Origin: an uncultured Collinsella sp.
Lineage (GTDB): Bacteria > Actinomycetota > Coriobacteriia > Coriobacteriales > Coriobacteriaceae
DNA length: 64,000 nucleotides
NCBI GenBank assembly: GCA_905197665.1
Contig: CAJJZP010000007.1
Span: 48,434-112,433, forward strand
Direction: 5' to 3'
Positions within the stretch are counted from its first letter, which is position 1, and the number at the start of each line of letters is the position of its first letter. The position numbers were made by a program, and so were the translations under genes. Positions 1-9,381 of the stretch are shown here, in pieces. The notes beneath the pieces were generated by a model, which saw only the letters and a program-made list of their open reading frames with translations, was not told the DNA's origin and searched no databases.

Positions 1-196
1 GCGTATAAGGGAGGCGTGCGACCGCTTGGACCGCTACGTTTTTAACGCACGGTAAGTGAGCGCTGCATGCGGGGCTGTCTGCCAGATTGGCTGGAAGGCC
101 CCGTATGGTAAAGCATCTGTAACCATTGAGCGCAAGCGCGGTTTTGTCTGCTATTATTCAGCTCTTGAGTCTGTAAACAGGATCGTCTGGAGCTCG

Positions 197-1066
197 ATGA
201 AAAGACCTCGTCGCTCGGCCGCCATATCGTTGTTTGTTGCGCTTGCAGTGGTGGGCGCCTTTGTCGTGGCGATAGCTGGCTGTTCCGGGTTGAATGATGG
301 GGCCGCGGCGTCTGCATCAGAAGGCGCAGCCGCCTCGCAGGTCAAAGACGACAACCTTAAGACGCTCAACGTTGGCAGCGACCTCTATCCACCGTTTGTG
401 TATAGCAACGAGTACGGCGATATCGTTGGCCTGGATGTCGATATTTTGACCGAGGCTTTGGGCCGCATTGGCTACAAGCCAAAGTACCAGCTGATCGACT
501 GGGAAAAGAAGAAAGAGCTGCTGGCGAGCGGCGAGCTCGATTGCGTCATGGGCAGCTTTAGTATGACGGGCCGCGAAGGCGAGTATCGCTGGGCGGGGCC
601 GTACCTTGCGAGCCGACAGGTGGTTGCTGTCGATCCCGAAAGCGATATCTACACGCTTGCCGATCTTGAGGGTAGGGTCGTGGCGGTCCAGTCCACCACC
701 AAGCCCGAATCGATTCTGCTCAATCACACCAATGAAAACGTTCCGCAGATTAAGGAGCTCTACAGCTTTTCGGACCGCTCGTACCTGAACCCGGCGCTTG
801 TCGAGGGCCTAGTCGACGCCATCGCCGCGCATGAGTCCTCGCTGCTCACCTACGAAAAAGACTATGGCGTGACGTATCGCATTTTGTCTGAGCCGCTGCT
901 AGAGGTTGGTTTGGGCACCGCTTTCGATATCAACGACACACGCGGCATCGACGTTAAGCTCACCCATGCCTACCAAGAAATGCTTGCCGATGGCACCATG
1001 GAGCGCCTGGTGTCAAAGTATTTTGATGACCCTTCGCCCTTTTTGAATGTGGAGGGCCTGTCATGA
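197..1066 (+). CDS. Solute-binding lipoprotein of the amino-acid-binding (SBP_bac_3) family
   Basis: The 289-residue protein starts with a basic N-terminus, a hydrophobic stretch and a lipobox ending in Cys29 (AIAGC), so it should be an outer-face lipoprotein. Residues about 50-280 match the family 3 periplasmic binding fold, including a PPFVY segment followed by GLDVDIL, typical of polar amino acid binders. An in-frame GTG/ATG reading extends further upstream, but the ATG at 197 is chosen because it gives a clean signal peptide and has GGAG just upstream. No ABC permease or ATPase follows. Instead its last bases overlap a hybrid sensor kinase (ATGA), so I infer it presents ligand to that kinase rather than feeding a transporter. 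Confidence 0.85.
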   Translation: MKRPRRSAAISLFVALAVVGAFVVAIAGCSGLNDGAAASASEGAAASQVKDDNLKTLNVGSDLYPPFVYSNEYGDIVGLDVDILTEALGRIGYKPKYQLIDWEKKKELLASGELDCVMGSFSMTGREGEYRWAGPYLASRQVVAVDPESDIYTLADLEGRVVAVQSTTKPESILLNHTNENVPQIKELYSFSDRSYLNPALVEGLVDAIAAHESSLLTYEKDYGVTYRILSEPLLEVGLGTAFDINDTRGIDVKLTHAYQEMLADGTMERLVSKYFDDPSPFLNVEGLS

Positions 1067-3255
1067 TTGATGCGTCCGACCACACCGCTCAGGAGCGGGG
1101 CGATCGTTCGGCACGGGAATGGCTCATCGTCGTCCTGTTGGGGATAGCGCTCTCGATTGTTGCCGGCGTGACGAGCTACGCCTACACGACAGCTCAGGCC
1201 GAGCAGCGCTTTGCCGACGTTGTCGATTACGTGGCGACACAGAGCCTTTCCTACGATGCGTTCAACAGCGCCTATGCGACCAAAAACCTGATTCGCGTTA
1301 TGGAGATCGCCGGAGAGGCGGCGCGCGATATGGAGCGCGACGGCTCGGTGGATAACGCTACGTTGGAGCAATATGCTGACCAGTTTAATGTGACAGCGCT
1401 GATCGTAACGGATGCATCGGGCAACTTGGTGTCCGAGTCCTCGAAGGATGACGTGGGCTACGAGTCGCTCGCTGCGAATCTCAAAGAGGCGCCTGTGCTG
1501 GAGGTGGCAGCCCATCCGCTTAAGTCCTATACCGCTCGCACTACGCTTGCGGACGATTCGATCGCAGACATTGGCTGCGTGGCCCGGCGGGACGGTGAGG
1601 GCATCGTTGTCGCGGTGAGGCACCAGAGCGCCAAGGCGGTCGCGAGCAATACGCTCAAGTTGCAGAGCTTGCTCGATGGTTATGAGACTATCGATAGCGG
1701 CAATATCGTGATCGAAAACGACGGTAAGGTCGTTGCGACCAACGCTGTTGAGCCCGCCGTGTCGGGCGTGTTCGATTTGCCTGCGACGGATGCCATCGTT
1801 GTCAACGGCATTAAGGAGCGTTGCCTGGCTGGTAAGGTCAGATTGGTTAACGAAAGCGGTGAGTGGTATCTGGGCACATTTGGTAAAGCGCGCGATTTTT
1901 ACGTGTACACCTATGCTCCCGCGCAGCGTTACTTTGAGGTTGTTGCCGCTGTTGTTGCCAGTGTGTTGGCACTCTACGGCGGTGTTATAGCCACTGTTGT
2001 GTTGGTGCGCCGCCGCGCCGAGAGCCAGCGCTTTGCCGACCTGTTGCTGCAGGAGCGCGACTATGGCGACAAGCTGGCAAAAGCGGCGCGCGAAGCTTCG
2101 TCTGCCAACTCTGCAAAGACGGAGTTCCTGCGTCGCATGAGTCACGACCTGCGCACGCCCATCAACGGCATTCGCGGTATGGTCGAGGTGGGCAATGCCA
2201 ACGCGGACGACTTGCAAAAGCAGACTGAGTGCCGCTCAAAGATCTGGACGGCGTCGGGACTGCTGCTCGACCTTGCGAACGAGGCACTCGATATGAGCCG
2301 CTTGGAGAGCGGGCAGGTCGACCTGAATCTCGTGCCTACAGATATGGTGGCCCTCAACCGTGAGGTGTGCGATATCCTGGAGCGCCAGGCCGAGGAGCGC
2401 CTGGTGACAATTATCTGCGACCAACGGACTCTTGATCATCCCTATGCCCGGGTGAGCGTGACGCACCTCAAGCGCCTGTTGCTCAATATTGCCGGTAATG
2501 CCGTCAAGTACAACCGCCAGGGCGGCTATGTTCGCCTGACATGCCGCGAGGTGGAGCCGGTGGACGGTGTCCCCGTCTATGAATACACGATCGCCGATAA
2601 CGGCATTGGCATGAGCGAGGAGTTTCAACAGCACCTCTACGAGCCGTTCAGCCGCGAGGAACAACAGGTGGAAGGCGCTTCATCGGGAACTGGCCTGGGC
2701 GCGTCTATTGCCAAACAGTTGGTCGAGCTTATGGGCGGAACCATGAGCTTTACGAGCGCCTTGGGGCAGGGGACGACGTTTACCATTTGCCTGCCGTTTG
2801 AGAAGTGCAAGAGTTCCGAGATTCCCCAGGCAGTTCGCGTGGATGCAGGCGACAGCGACGTGCTCCAGGGCCTGCGCGTTTTGCTCGTAGAAGATAACGA
2901 CCTGAATGCCGAGATCGCACAGTTTACGCTCGACCGCGCCGGTGCCGTCGTGACACATGTCAAAGATGGCGAGTCTGCCGTCGAGACGTTTGCCGCGAGC
3001 GCGCCGCACGAGTACGACGTGGTATTGATGGACATCATGATGCCCGGCATCGATGGCCTTGAGGCCACGCGTCAGATTCGAGCGCTCGATCGCGAGGACG
3101 CCGCGACCACGCCGATTATCGCCGTGAGCGCCAATGCCTTTGCCGACGACCGTAGGCTTTCGCGCGAGGCGGGCATGAACGCGCATCTGAGCAAACCCGT
3201 GAGTTCTCAGGATCTCGTTGAGGCGCTTGCGCACATAGCTGCCGACGCTTCATAA
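1063..3255 (+). CDS. Membrane hybrid sensor histidine kinase with C-terminal receiver
   Basis: 730 residues. A transmembrane helix near residues 22-44 and another near 289-312 bracket an extracytoplasmic sensor region of about 240 residues. A HisKA domain follows with the phospho-acceptor His361 in SHDLRTP, then an HATPase domain with N-box (NIAGNAVKYN), DNGIGM and GTGLGAS, and a receiver domain with the acidic pair EDN and phospho-acceptor Asp657 in LMDIMMPGIDG. The start overlaps the stop of the upstream binding lipoprotein by four bases, so the two are translationally coupled and likely act as one sensory unit. There is no DNA-binding output domain, so the downstream partner (an Hpt or separate regulator) must lie elsewhere. 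Confidence 0.9.
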   Translation: MIDASDHTAQERGDRSAREWLIVVLLGIALSIVAGVTSYAYTTAQAEQRFADVVDYVATQSLSYDAFNSAYATKNLIRVMEIAGEAARDMERDGSVDNATLEQYADQFNVTALIVTDASGNLVSESSKDDVGYESLAANLKEAPVLEVAAHPLKSYTARTTLADDSIADIGCVARRDGEGIVVAVRHQSAKAVASNTLKLQSLLDGYETIDSGNIVIENDGKVVATNAVEPAVSGVFDLPATDAIVVNGIKERCLAGKVRLVNESGEWYLGTFGKARDFYVYTYAPAQRYFEVVAAVVASVLALYGGVIATVVLVRRRAESQRFADLLLQERDYGDKLAKAAREASSANSAKTEFLRRMSHDLRTPINGIRGMVEVGNANADDLQKQTECRSKIWTASGLLLDLANEALDMSRLESGQVDLNLVPTDMVALNREVCDILERQAEERLVTIICDQRTLDHPYARVSVTHLKRLLLNIAGNAVKYNRQGGYVRLTCREVEPVDGVPVYEYTIADNGIGMSEEFQQHLYEPFSREEQQVEGASSGTGLGASIAKQLVELMGGTMSFTSALGQGTTFTICLPFEKCKSSEIPQAVRVDAGDSDVLQGLRVLLVEDNDLNAEIAQFTLDRAGAVVTHVKDGESAVETFAASAPHEYDVVLMDIMMPGIDGLEATRQIRALDREDAATTPIIAVSANAFADDRRLSREAGMNAHLSKPVSSQDLVEALAHIAADAS

Positions 3256-3262
3256 ACAAATA

Positions 3263-3300
3263 GCTCGGTTCCAATACTGGTTGGAACCGAGCCATTTTGC
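3263..3300. terminator. Bidirectional intrinsic terminator
   Basis: A perfect 12-bp stem (GCTCGGTTCCAA / TTGGAACCGAGC, loop TACTGG) lies between the convergent sensor kinase and flavoprotein genes. It is followed by a T-rich ATTTTGC on the plus side and A-rich sequence on the other. Confidence 0.75.
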
Positions 3301-3324
3301 TATTTGCAGGACCTGTTTTTGGGC

Positions 3325-3804
3325 TTACTTTTCTTGAATCTGCTTGCCGCAAAGGTGCTCAATCGAAATCTCATAGAGTTGGACGCCCTTGATGTCTTTG
3401 GCGATTTCCTCCTCGACTTCTTCGGCGGAAGGGTAATACTTAAGCGCGAGCTGGCGGACTTTGTCCTCGATAAACGCGGGGGCCTCATCTACCAGACGGC
3501 AACGGCCAAAGACCACGGTACTCATAACGTAGGGAGCCCAGTCATCGTCCTTGTACCACTCGTTGCCGTAAACGGTAAAGCAGACTTTGTCATCACGCCT
3601 GAGTGAATCGACCTTGTGGCCAGCCTTGGCGCCATGGAAATAAATCTTGTCGTGCTCGGTGTCAAAGAAGTAGTTGACGGGAATGGCATACGGGTAGCCA
3701 TCGTCGCCGTTGACGGCAAAGACGCCGCGCTTGCAGATAGCGAGCAACTCGCGCGCTTCCTCGTCAGTGATGGCGCGTTTCTTTCGGCGTAAGGGCCTAA
3801 ACAT
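3325..3804 (-). CDS. Pyridoxamine 5'-phosphate oxidase-fold (Nim-like) flavoprotein
   Basis: 159 residues from an ATG at 3804 that has GGAAG seven bases upstream. A longer reading to 3843 lacks a ribosome site. The segment GVFAVNGDDGYPYAIPVNYFF followed by IYFHGAKAGHK is the signature of the FMN-binding split-barrel family that includes NimA-type 5-nitroimidazole reductases. The substrate cannot be read from sequence, and many family members are uncharacterised reductases, so a resistance role is only one possibility. It stands alone, converging with the sensor kinase gene and separated from the next kinase gene by about 40 bases. Confidence 0.8.
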   Translation of the reverse strand: MFRPLRRKKRAITDEEARELLAICKRGVFAVNGDDGYPYAIPVNYFFDTEHDKIYFHGAKAGHKVDSLRRDDKVCFTVYGNEWYKDDDWAPYVMSTVVFGRCRLVDEAPAFIEDKVRQLALKYYPSAEEVEEEIAKDIKGVQLYEISIEHLCGKQIQEK

Positions 3805-3846
3805 CGTTGGCTTCCTTTCTAACTGTGCATGGTGGGTGGGCACAAA

Positions 3847-6651
3847 CTATAGCGAAACAGTTCCGTTTTTCTTGATGCGGGCGAGGATGTTTTTGAGCTT
3901 GTTAAAGTCGAGCGGTTTGGGCAGATGGGCGTTCATGCCGGCATCGTGTGCCGCCTTGGCGTCCTCGGCAAAGGCATTGGCGGTGAGCGCGATGATGGGG
4001 ATGTCGGCTGCATCGGCCTTCTCGCTCAGACGAATCGCGCGAGTTGCCTCGTAGCCATCCATACCCGGCATCATGATGTCCATCAGGATCGCATCGAAGC
4101 TGCCGGCGGGACGACTAGTGTATAGTTCGACCGCTTCTTTGCCGTCGGCGGCGCGAGTTACGAGGATGCCTTCGCTTTCGAGCAGGGCCTGGGCAATTTC
4201 GGCATTGAGCTCGTTGTCTTCGGCCAAAAGAACGTTCATGCCGGCAAGCGAGCAGCTGATCGCCTGCTCGTCCGCACCTTCTCTTGCCTGAGGGTTCTTG
4301 TCGATATCGAGCGGAATCTGGACGTTGAACGTACTTCCCACGCCGACCTCGCTCGAAATCTCAATCGTGCCTCCCATCATGTCTATGAGCGATTTGACGA
4401 TCGGCATGCCCATGCCAGTTCCCTGAAATGTACTGCGGGCATCGTTGCCCTCTTGGGCAAACGGGTCGTAGATGTGCTTAAGAAACTCGGGCGACATGCC
4501 GATGCCGGTGTCCGAGACGCTAAAGCAAAACACGGCGTGCTCGTCGTCGACCGGCTTGATGGTCGATGAGAACGTGACGGTGCCTCCGTGCTTGTTGTAC
4601 TTGATGCTGTTGTCGAGCAGGTTGACAAGGATCTGCCGAATATGGGTGGGGCTGCCGATCATATATTGGTCGACAGCGTAGGGCTCGCTGGTGTCGAGCA
4701 TGGTTATGCCGCGGTCCGATGCGCGGAGCTTGCACAGTACGAGCGCATTGTCGCACAGCTCTTTAAGGTTGAATGATTCGTGCTCGAGCGTCACTTTGCG
4801 CTCCTCGATCCTGCCCATCTCGAGGATGTCGTTAATCAGTGACAGCAGGTGATTGGCGGCAACGCGCGCCTTGGCGCGGCTTTCGCGGGCGACCTGCATG
4901 TCGCCTTCTCTCAATTCCTCAATTTCGATAAGGCCCAGGATGCCGTTGAGCGGCGTGCGGATGTCGTGGCTCATGCGCGTGAGGAAAGCGGTTTTGGCGG
5001 CGTTGGCGGCATCGGCTTTCTGCCGTTCCTCCTGTGCGCGGTAAAGCGACCAGACAAGGATGACGATGCCGGTGAGCAAAATGCAGATGACGACTGCCGC
5101 AATGACGATGCGGTTGCGGTAGAGAAGTCGGAACGCATCCGATTCTTGCGTCGAGTACGATGTGGGGAAATAGCTGTTTGCAGAGAGCGATTCACCTGCA
5201 TTGACGATGCCCTTATTGATGATTCCCAGCAGCTCGGGCTTGCCGCGCGAAATTAAACACGATAGTTGTGCCGTGTTGGTGAGTTCCTGTGTTTCGAAAT
5301 CCTCGATGTCGTAGATGTCGCGGAGAGTTTCCAGGCGCGTGCTGGGGACAATGATGCAACGTGCCTTCCCCTCATCGAGGGCTTTGAGCACCTCGCCGTC
5401 ATTCGAATACTCGGTTACCGTTGCGTTCGGGAAGAGACTTTCGAGCTCAAAACGGTTAACGATTGTGCTCTTTGTACAAGCGATGTTCTTAAGGTCGCTG
5501 TTCAGGTTTTTGCCACTGTGAATGGCGGTCAGCGAAACCGTTCCCATCGAGTTTGACTGGATGACTCCTGTCTGCTCGGCGAGCCAGTAGTCGCGAAACA
5601 ATGGCAGGGCGACATCGATGGTTCCGTTGGAAAGGGCTTTGATCATTTGCTTGTTGTTCGAGAGTGCGATTGTTTTGACCGTAATGTCAAACTTGTCGTG
5701 CAACGTCGTTGCAAGCGAGGCGAGCGACCCTTCCATCTCGCCGTCGTCATTTTGCGTACAGTAGGGAAGTTGGTTTTTAAGATAGCCGAGCGTGATGGTA
5801 TTGCCGTTTTCTTTGAGCCAGGTGGTCTCGGTGCCGGTGAGCGATGACGAGCCACTGTTTTGGGTCGAGTAACTCGTTTTGACTTCCTCGTTATAGCGCG
5901 GGTTATCGCGGGCGATGGTCGCCATGGCGGCGTTGATGTCGTTCATCAGGTCAGGGCGGCTTTTGGGAACGGCAAAATAGTAGTCGCTCGAGCCTACGTA
6001 GAACATGGGTGACGCATCGGGCGACGAAATGGTGTCGTTCATGATGACGGCGTCGACCTCGCCGTCTGCAAGCGCCTCAAAGAGGGCACTGCCGGTGTCG
6101 ATTTCTTTATAGGTGCAGGTAACGCCTTCGTCGGCGAGCCACTGCTGGCCGACGATAGTTTGCATAACGCCGGCGTTGCAGCCGATGGTAAGGCCTTGGA
6201 GCGCCTGGGGGTCGCCTTTGGCAAGGTCGTCGCGATCGGGCCTGGCGTAGATGTAGTAGCGCTCAGTGCCCTCGGGGTTCGAGGAAAAGAGCAGCTTCTG
6301 CTCGCGCTCTGCCGAATACGAGATGTTGGGCATGAGGTCGATTTCGCCCGCCTCGAGCATGTCCATAAGCTCGGAGAAGGTGCCGCTAACGTATTCGTAT
6401 TGCCAGCCCTTTGTGTAATACGAGAGGGTCTGGAGGTACTCGTAGCCCCATCCCGAGAGGCGCTCGCCCGGCGTGCCTTCCTGGAAGCCTTTGTTGTTGA
6501 CGAGCCAGCCAACGCGGACCGTCTTGACCTGCTGGTCGGAGTCGGCGGCAAAGGCCGGGGTGGGCATGACGGCGCTCAGTAGTGTGAGCGCAGCAAGCGC
6601 GACGGCTAGGGTGCGATATAGAGCCAAACGAAGGATGGCGGAAGGTTTCAC
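3847..6651 (-). CDS. Hybrid sensor histidine kinase with two fused solute-binding domains
   Basis: 934 residues with an N-terminal signal peptide (about 1-35). Two consecutive SBP_bac_3 domains follow (about 41-265 and 280-505), then a transmembrane helix near 512-535 and a HisKA domain with His562 in MSHDIRTPLNG. An HATPase domain (NLLDNSIKYN, DTGIGMS, GTGMGM) and a receiver with Asp858 in LMDIMMPGMDG complete it. This resembles the BvgS/EvgS architecture, in which Venus-flytrap domains sense small ligands outside the membrane. Compared with the 1-3.3 kb pair, the binding domain is here fused rather than a separate lipoprotein. The two systems are convergent neighbours and probably paralogous in their kinase halves. 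Ligands are unknown. Confidence 0.9.
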   Translation of the reverse strand: MKPSAILRLALYRTLAVALAALTLLSAVMPTPAFAADSDQQVKTVRVGWLVNNKGFQEGTPGERLSGWGYEYLQTLSYYTKGWQYEYVSGTFSELMDMLEAGEIDLMPNISYSAEREQKLLFSSNPEGTERYYIYARPDRDDLAKGDPQALQGLTIGCNAGVMQTIVGQQWLADEGVTCTYKEIDTGSALFEALADGEVDAVIMNDTISSPDASPMFYVGSSDYYFAVPKSRPDLMNDINAAMATIARDNPRYNEEVKTSYSTQNSGSSSLTGTETTWLKENGNTITLGYLKNQLPYCTQNDDGEMEGSLASLATTLHDKFDITVKTIALSNNKQMIKALSNGTIDVALPLFRDYWLAEQTGVIQSNSMGTVSLTAIHSGKNLNSDLKNIACTKSTIVNRFELESLFPNATVTEYSNDGEVLKALDEGKARCIIVPSTRLETLRDIYDIEDFETQELTNTAQLSCLISRGKPELLGIINKGIVNAGESLSANSYFPTSYSTQESDAFRLLYRNRIVIAAVVICILLTGIVILVWSLYRAQEERQKADAANAAKTAFLTRMSHDIRTPLNGILGLIEIEELREGDMQVARESRAKARVAANHLLSLINDILEMGRIEERKVTLEHESFNLKELCDNALVLCKLRASDRGITMLDTSEPYAVDQYMIGSPTHIRQILVNLLDNSIKYNKHGGTVTFSSTIKPVDDEHAVFCFSVSDTGIGMSPEFLKHIYDPFAQEGNDARSTFQGTGMGMPIVKSLIDMMGGTIEISSEVGVGSTFNVQIPLDIDKNPQAREGADEQAISCSLAGMNVLLAEDNELNAEIAQALLESEGILVTRAADGKEAVELYTSRPAGSFDAILMDIMMPGMDGYEATRAIRLSEKADAADIPIIALTANAFAEDAKAAHDAGMNAHLPKPLDFNKLKNILARIKKNGTVSL

Positions 6652-6737
6652 ATGTAATCCTATCGAGTCGAGACAGTATCACATAAGGATACCAGCTCAA
6701 CCTGCCCACTCAGCCACCGCACCGCTAAACGGTCAGG

Positions 6738-6793
6738 TAGTCATTGGGGACGTTCTTGTTTGACTAGTCATTTAAGAACGTCCCCAATGACTA
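6738..6793. repeat. Palindromic REP-like element, GGGGACGTTC family
   Basis: A perfect 20-bp inverted repeat (arms 6738-6757 and 6774-6793, TAGTCATTGGGGAC... and its complement) encloses a 16-base loop that itself contains GACTAGTC. It lies in the divergent region between the kinase and ion-channel genes. Related sequence occurs at 20230-20303. Confidence 0.75.
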
Positions 6794-6804
6794 GTTCCGT
6801 TTGC

Positions 6805-6823
6805 GGGGGAGGCGTGGGACAAT
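6805..6823 (+). promoter_or_regulatory. Shared promoter-like motif ending in GACAAT
   Basis: GGGGGAGGCGTGGGACAAT recurs with one change at 20306-20324 ahead of another plus-strand gene, and its first part appears at 9-22 at the window start. The terminal GACAAT is positioned like a -10 box, with TTCCGT 17 bases upstream as a weak -35. Function is inferred from position only. Confidence 0.35.
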
Positions 6824-6864
6824 ACCGAGCGAATGTGATTGGGCGTCTGGGAAAAGAGGTCGCG

Positions 6865-7290
6865 ATGAACAAGTTGAGGACGCTTGCTGACGTGTTGCGC
6901 CAGGCTGGCTTTGCGCGCATCACGGGCCTGTTTCTCGTCTTCTATCTGCTGTGCTCGACGGCCGTCTGGCTGTCCGAGCCCACGACCCTCACGTTTGGCG
7001 ACGGCCTCTGGTTTAGCTTTGAGACCGTATCGACGATCGGCTTCGGTGATATCCCGGCCGAGACGCCGGTTGCCCGCGCTATCACCGTCGTTTTGAGCGT
7101 CATCAGCATCTTCTACATCGCCATGCTCACGGGCGTGGCGGTGAACTACTGCAACACGCTCATCAAGATGCGTCAAAAGGACACCATGGCGCGCTTTATG
7201 GACGATCTAGAGCATTTGGAAGAGCTCGATCGTGACGAGCTCGCCGACCTGTCGCGCCGTGTGCGCGAATATCGCCGACGCCAACGCTAG
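6865..7290 (+). CDS. Two-TM potassium channel family protein
   Basis: 141 residues from the ATG at 6865, which has GAGGT upstream; longer in-frame readings run into the repeat region. Two hydrophobic helices (about 20-37 and 73-95) flank a pore loop with the selectivity-filter-like TIGFGD at residues 57-62. This is the Ion_trans_2 two-helix channel plan. The C-terminal 45 residues are charged and probably helical, with no RCK nucleotide-binding domain, so gating input is not visible. It is probably a tetrameric K+ channel in the inner membrane. The next gene starts 36 bases on with its own ribosome site. Confidence 0.8.
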   Translation: MNKLRTLADVLRQAGFARITGLFLVFYLLCSTAVWLSEPTTLTFGDGLWFSFETVSTIGFGDIPAETPVARAITVVLSVISIFYIAMLTGVAVNYCNTLIKMRQKDTMARFMDDLEHLEELDRDELADLSRRVREYRRRQR

Positions 7291-7326
7291 AACGGGCGAC
7301 GCGCGTCACGACGAGGGGGACTGAAT

Positions 7327-7860
7327 ATGAATATCACGGTATACCTGGGCGCCAGCGTCGGCAATGACCCGGCGTTTCTGCCTGCGGTGCAAGAGCTGGG
7401 CAACTGGATTGGCTCCAACGGCCACGCGCTGGTATACGGCGGCTCCAAGTCGGGCCTGATGGGCGCGCTTGCCGATAGCGTGCTCGATGCTGGCGGGCAT
7501 GTGACGGGCGTTGAGCCGAGCTTTTTTATCGAGGCAGAGTTTCAACACGACGGTATTGACGATCTCATCGTGACGAGTGACATGGCCGAGCGTAAGGCCA
7601 AGATGATCGAGCTCGGCGACGCGTTCATCGCTTTCCCGGGCGGTACGGGCACGCTCGAGGAGATTGCCGAGGTCATGTCCGCCGTGTCGTTGGGGCATCT
7701 CGATGCGCCGTGCATCCTGTACAACCTCGGGGGCTACTACAACGATCTTAAGTCGCTGCTCGGGCGCATGATCGACAAGGGCCTATCGAGCCCGCAGCGC
7801 CAGACCGGCATCTACTTTGCCGACGACCTGCGTCAAATCGCATCGATTATCGGCGCCTAA
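7327..7860 (+). CDS. LOG-family phosphoribohydrolase (TIGR00730)
   Basis: 177 residues, the usual size. The family hallmark PGGTGTLEE is present (FPGGTGTLEEI), as is the Rossmann-like GGSKSGLMGALADS segment. The family hydrolyses nucleoside 5'-monophosphates with release of the base; plant and some bacterial members activate cytokinins. In gut bacteria the physiological substrate is unclear. GAGGGGGA precedes the ATG. It sits in the same direction between the ion channel and the ClC gene, without obvious functional linkage. Confidence 0.85.
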   Translation: MNITVYLGASVGNDPAFLPAVQELGNWIGSNGHALVYGGSKSGLMGALADSVLDAGGHVTGVEPSFFIEAEFQHDGIDDLIVTSDMAERKAKMIELGDAFIAFPGGTGTLEEIAEVMSAVSLGHLDAPCILYNLGGYYNDLKSLLGRMIDKGLSSPQRQTGIYFADDLRQIASIIGA

Positions 7861-7985
7861 GCCTTAGGCTCATCGCTCGTGCGGCATCCAACGGCACCGT
7901 TCGCGGCGTAGATGGTTAGCCCGCCCGAGGCCTGCTCGTCCTACAATAAAACGTATCTTTGTCGATTTGACCACGGGAGGTCCCG

Positions 7986-9287
7986 ATGGATACCCTTGCA
8001 AAACCCAAAAACCGTGCGCTGTTCTTAGTGAGCGTGGCTGCGACCGGTGCGTTTGCGGGCGCCGCGGTCTGGCTGTTCTTCTTTGCGATGGAGCGCGGTA
8101 TCGACTATCTATGGACCGAGATCCCGCATATGCTGGGCGTCGCTTCACCCGAGCTCGCGAGCGGCCCGTTCGGGTTTTTGCCGTATCCGTTTTTCGTCTG
8201 CCTGCTGGGCGGCCTGCTGATCGGCCTGTACGAAAAGATGACGGGCACCAAGACCGATGACCTCAACCAGGTAATGGCCAAGGTTAAGCAAGACGGTCGC
8301 TATCCGTACGACAACCTGGGCAAGCTTTCGCTCGCGGCGTTGCTGCCGCTGCTGTTTGGCGGAAGCATTGGACCGGAGGCCGGCCTGACCGGCGTTATCG
8401 CGGGTCTGTGCAGCTGGGTCGGCGACCGCATGCGTCGCTTTGGTGCCGAGTTTAGGCAGCTCACGCTGCTGGGTACCCAGGCCGCCCTGACGGCGCTCTT
8501 TACCGCGCCCGTCTTTGGTTTTGTGGCGCCGCTCGCCGGTAGCGCCGACGGCCAGGGCGCTAATGACGATGAGTCCGCGTCCGATGAGATCACGATCAAG
8601 CTTCCCAAGGCGCAAAAGACCGTGGTCTACGGCATTGCGATTGCCGGCGGTCTGGGTACCTACCTGCTGCTCGGCCAGCTTATGGGCGGCGGCATGGGCA
8701 TGCCGAGGTTCGAGGCCGCTCAGGTGGGTAACCTTGAGCTTGCCTGGCTTATCCCCCTGTCGCTCGTCGGCACGGTCTGCGGCTGGCTGTACTTTGTCTC
8801 GGAGCACGCGAGCGAGGCTCTGGCGCACGCGATGGGGGAGCGCCCCGTCGCCAAGGCCATACTGGCCGGTCTGGTACTTGCCGCCTGCGGTACGGCTCCG
8901 CCCTTCACCATGTTTGCCGGCGAGACGCAGGCCGACGTGCTTATGGAAACCTATCTGACCATCCCCGCCGGCGTGCTTATTGCAACCGGTCTGGTCAAGG
9001 CCATGCTGACGCCCGCCCTCATCAACCTGGGCTGGCGCGGCGGTCACTTCTTCCCCGTCATCTTTTCGGGCGTGAGCCTGGGCTACGGCTTCGCTATCCT
9101 TACCGGCGCCGATCCGGTCTTTTGCGTCGCCGTCTGCACCGCCTCGACGATGGGCGCCGTTATGCGTCAGCCCGTCATGGTCGTGGGCCTGCTGCTTATG
9201 TGTTTCCCGCTCAAGGGTATCGTCTGTATGATCATCGCCGCCGTTATCGCCGCCGGCATTCCGCTGCCCAAACCGCTGCGCAAGTAG
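7986..9287 (+). CDS. ClC-family anion channel/transporter with altered gate motif
   Basis: 433 residues with about ten hydrophobic segments. The ClC signatures are recognisable as GGSIGPEAGL (residues 125-134) and GWRGGHFFPVIF. In canonical ClC exchangers the first motif is GREGP, whose glutamate is the external gate. Here that position reads Ile, followed by a later Glu (GPEAG). Proteins lacking the gating glutamate can behave as uncoupled channels in studied members, so transport mode is uncertain. A TACAAT -10-like box lies at 7942-7947, and GGGAGGTCCC carries the ribosome site. Confidence 0.8.
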   Translation: MDTLAKPKNRALFLVSVAATGAFAGAAVWLFFFAMERGIDYLWTEIPHMLGVASPELASGPFGFLPYPFFVCLLGGLLIGLYEKMTGTKTDDLNQVMAKVKQDGRYPYDNLGKLSLAALLPLLFGGSIGPEAGLTGVIAGLCSWVGDRMRRFGAEFRQLTLLGTQAALTALFTAPVFGFVAPLAGSADGQGANDDESASDEITIKLPKAQKTVVYGIAIAGGLGTYLLLGQLMGGGMGMPRFEAAQVGNLELAWLIPLSLVGTVCGWLYFVSEHASEALAHAMGERPVAKAILAGLVLAACGTAPPFTMFAGETQADVLMETYLTIPAGVLIATGLVKAMLTPALINLGWRGGHFFPVIFSGVSLGYGFAILTGADPVFCVAVCTASTMGAVMRQPVMVVGLLLMCFPLKGIVCMIIAAVIAAGIPLPKPLRK

Positions 9288-9381
9288 CACGGTGGCGCGC
9301 GGGCAATACAAACATCTCAAGCCCGGTGTGGGCGCTGTGTCACGGATTTGCGGGTGGACTGAATCTCGCCTGGCACCGACG

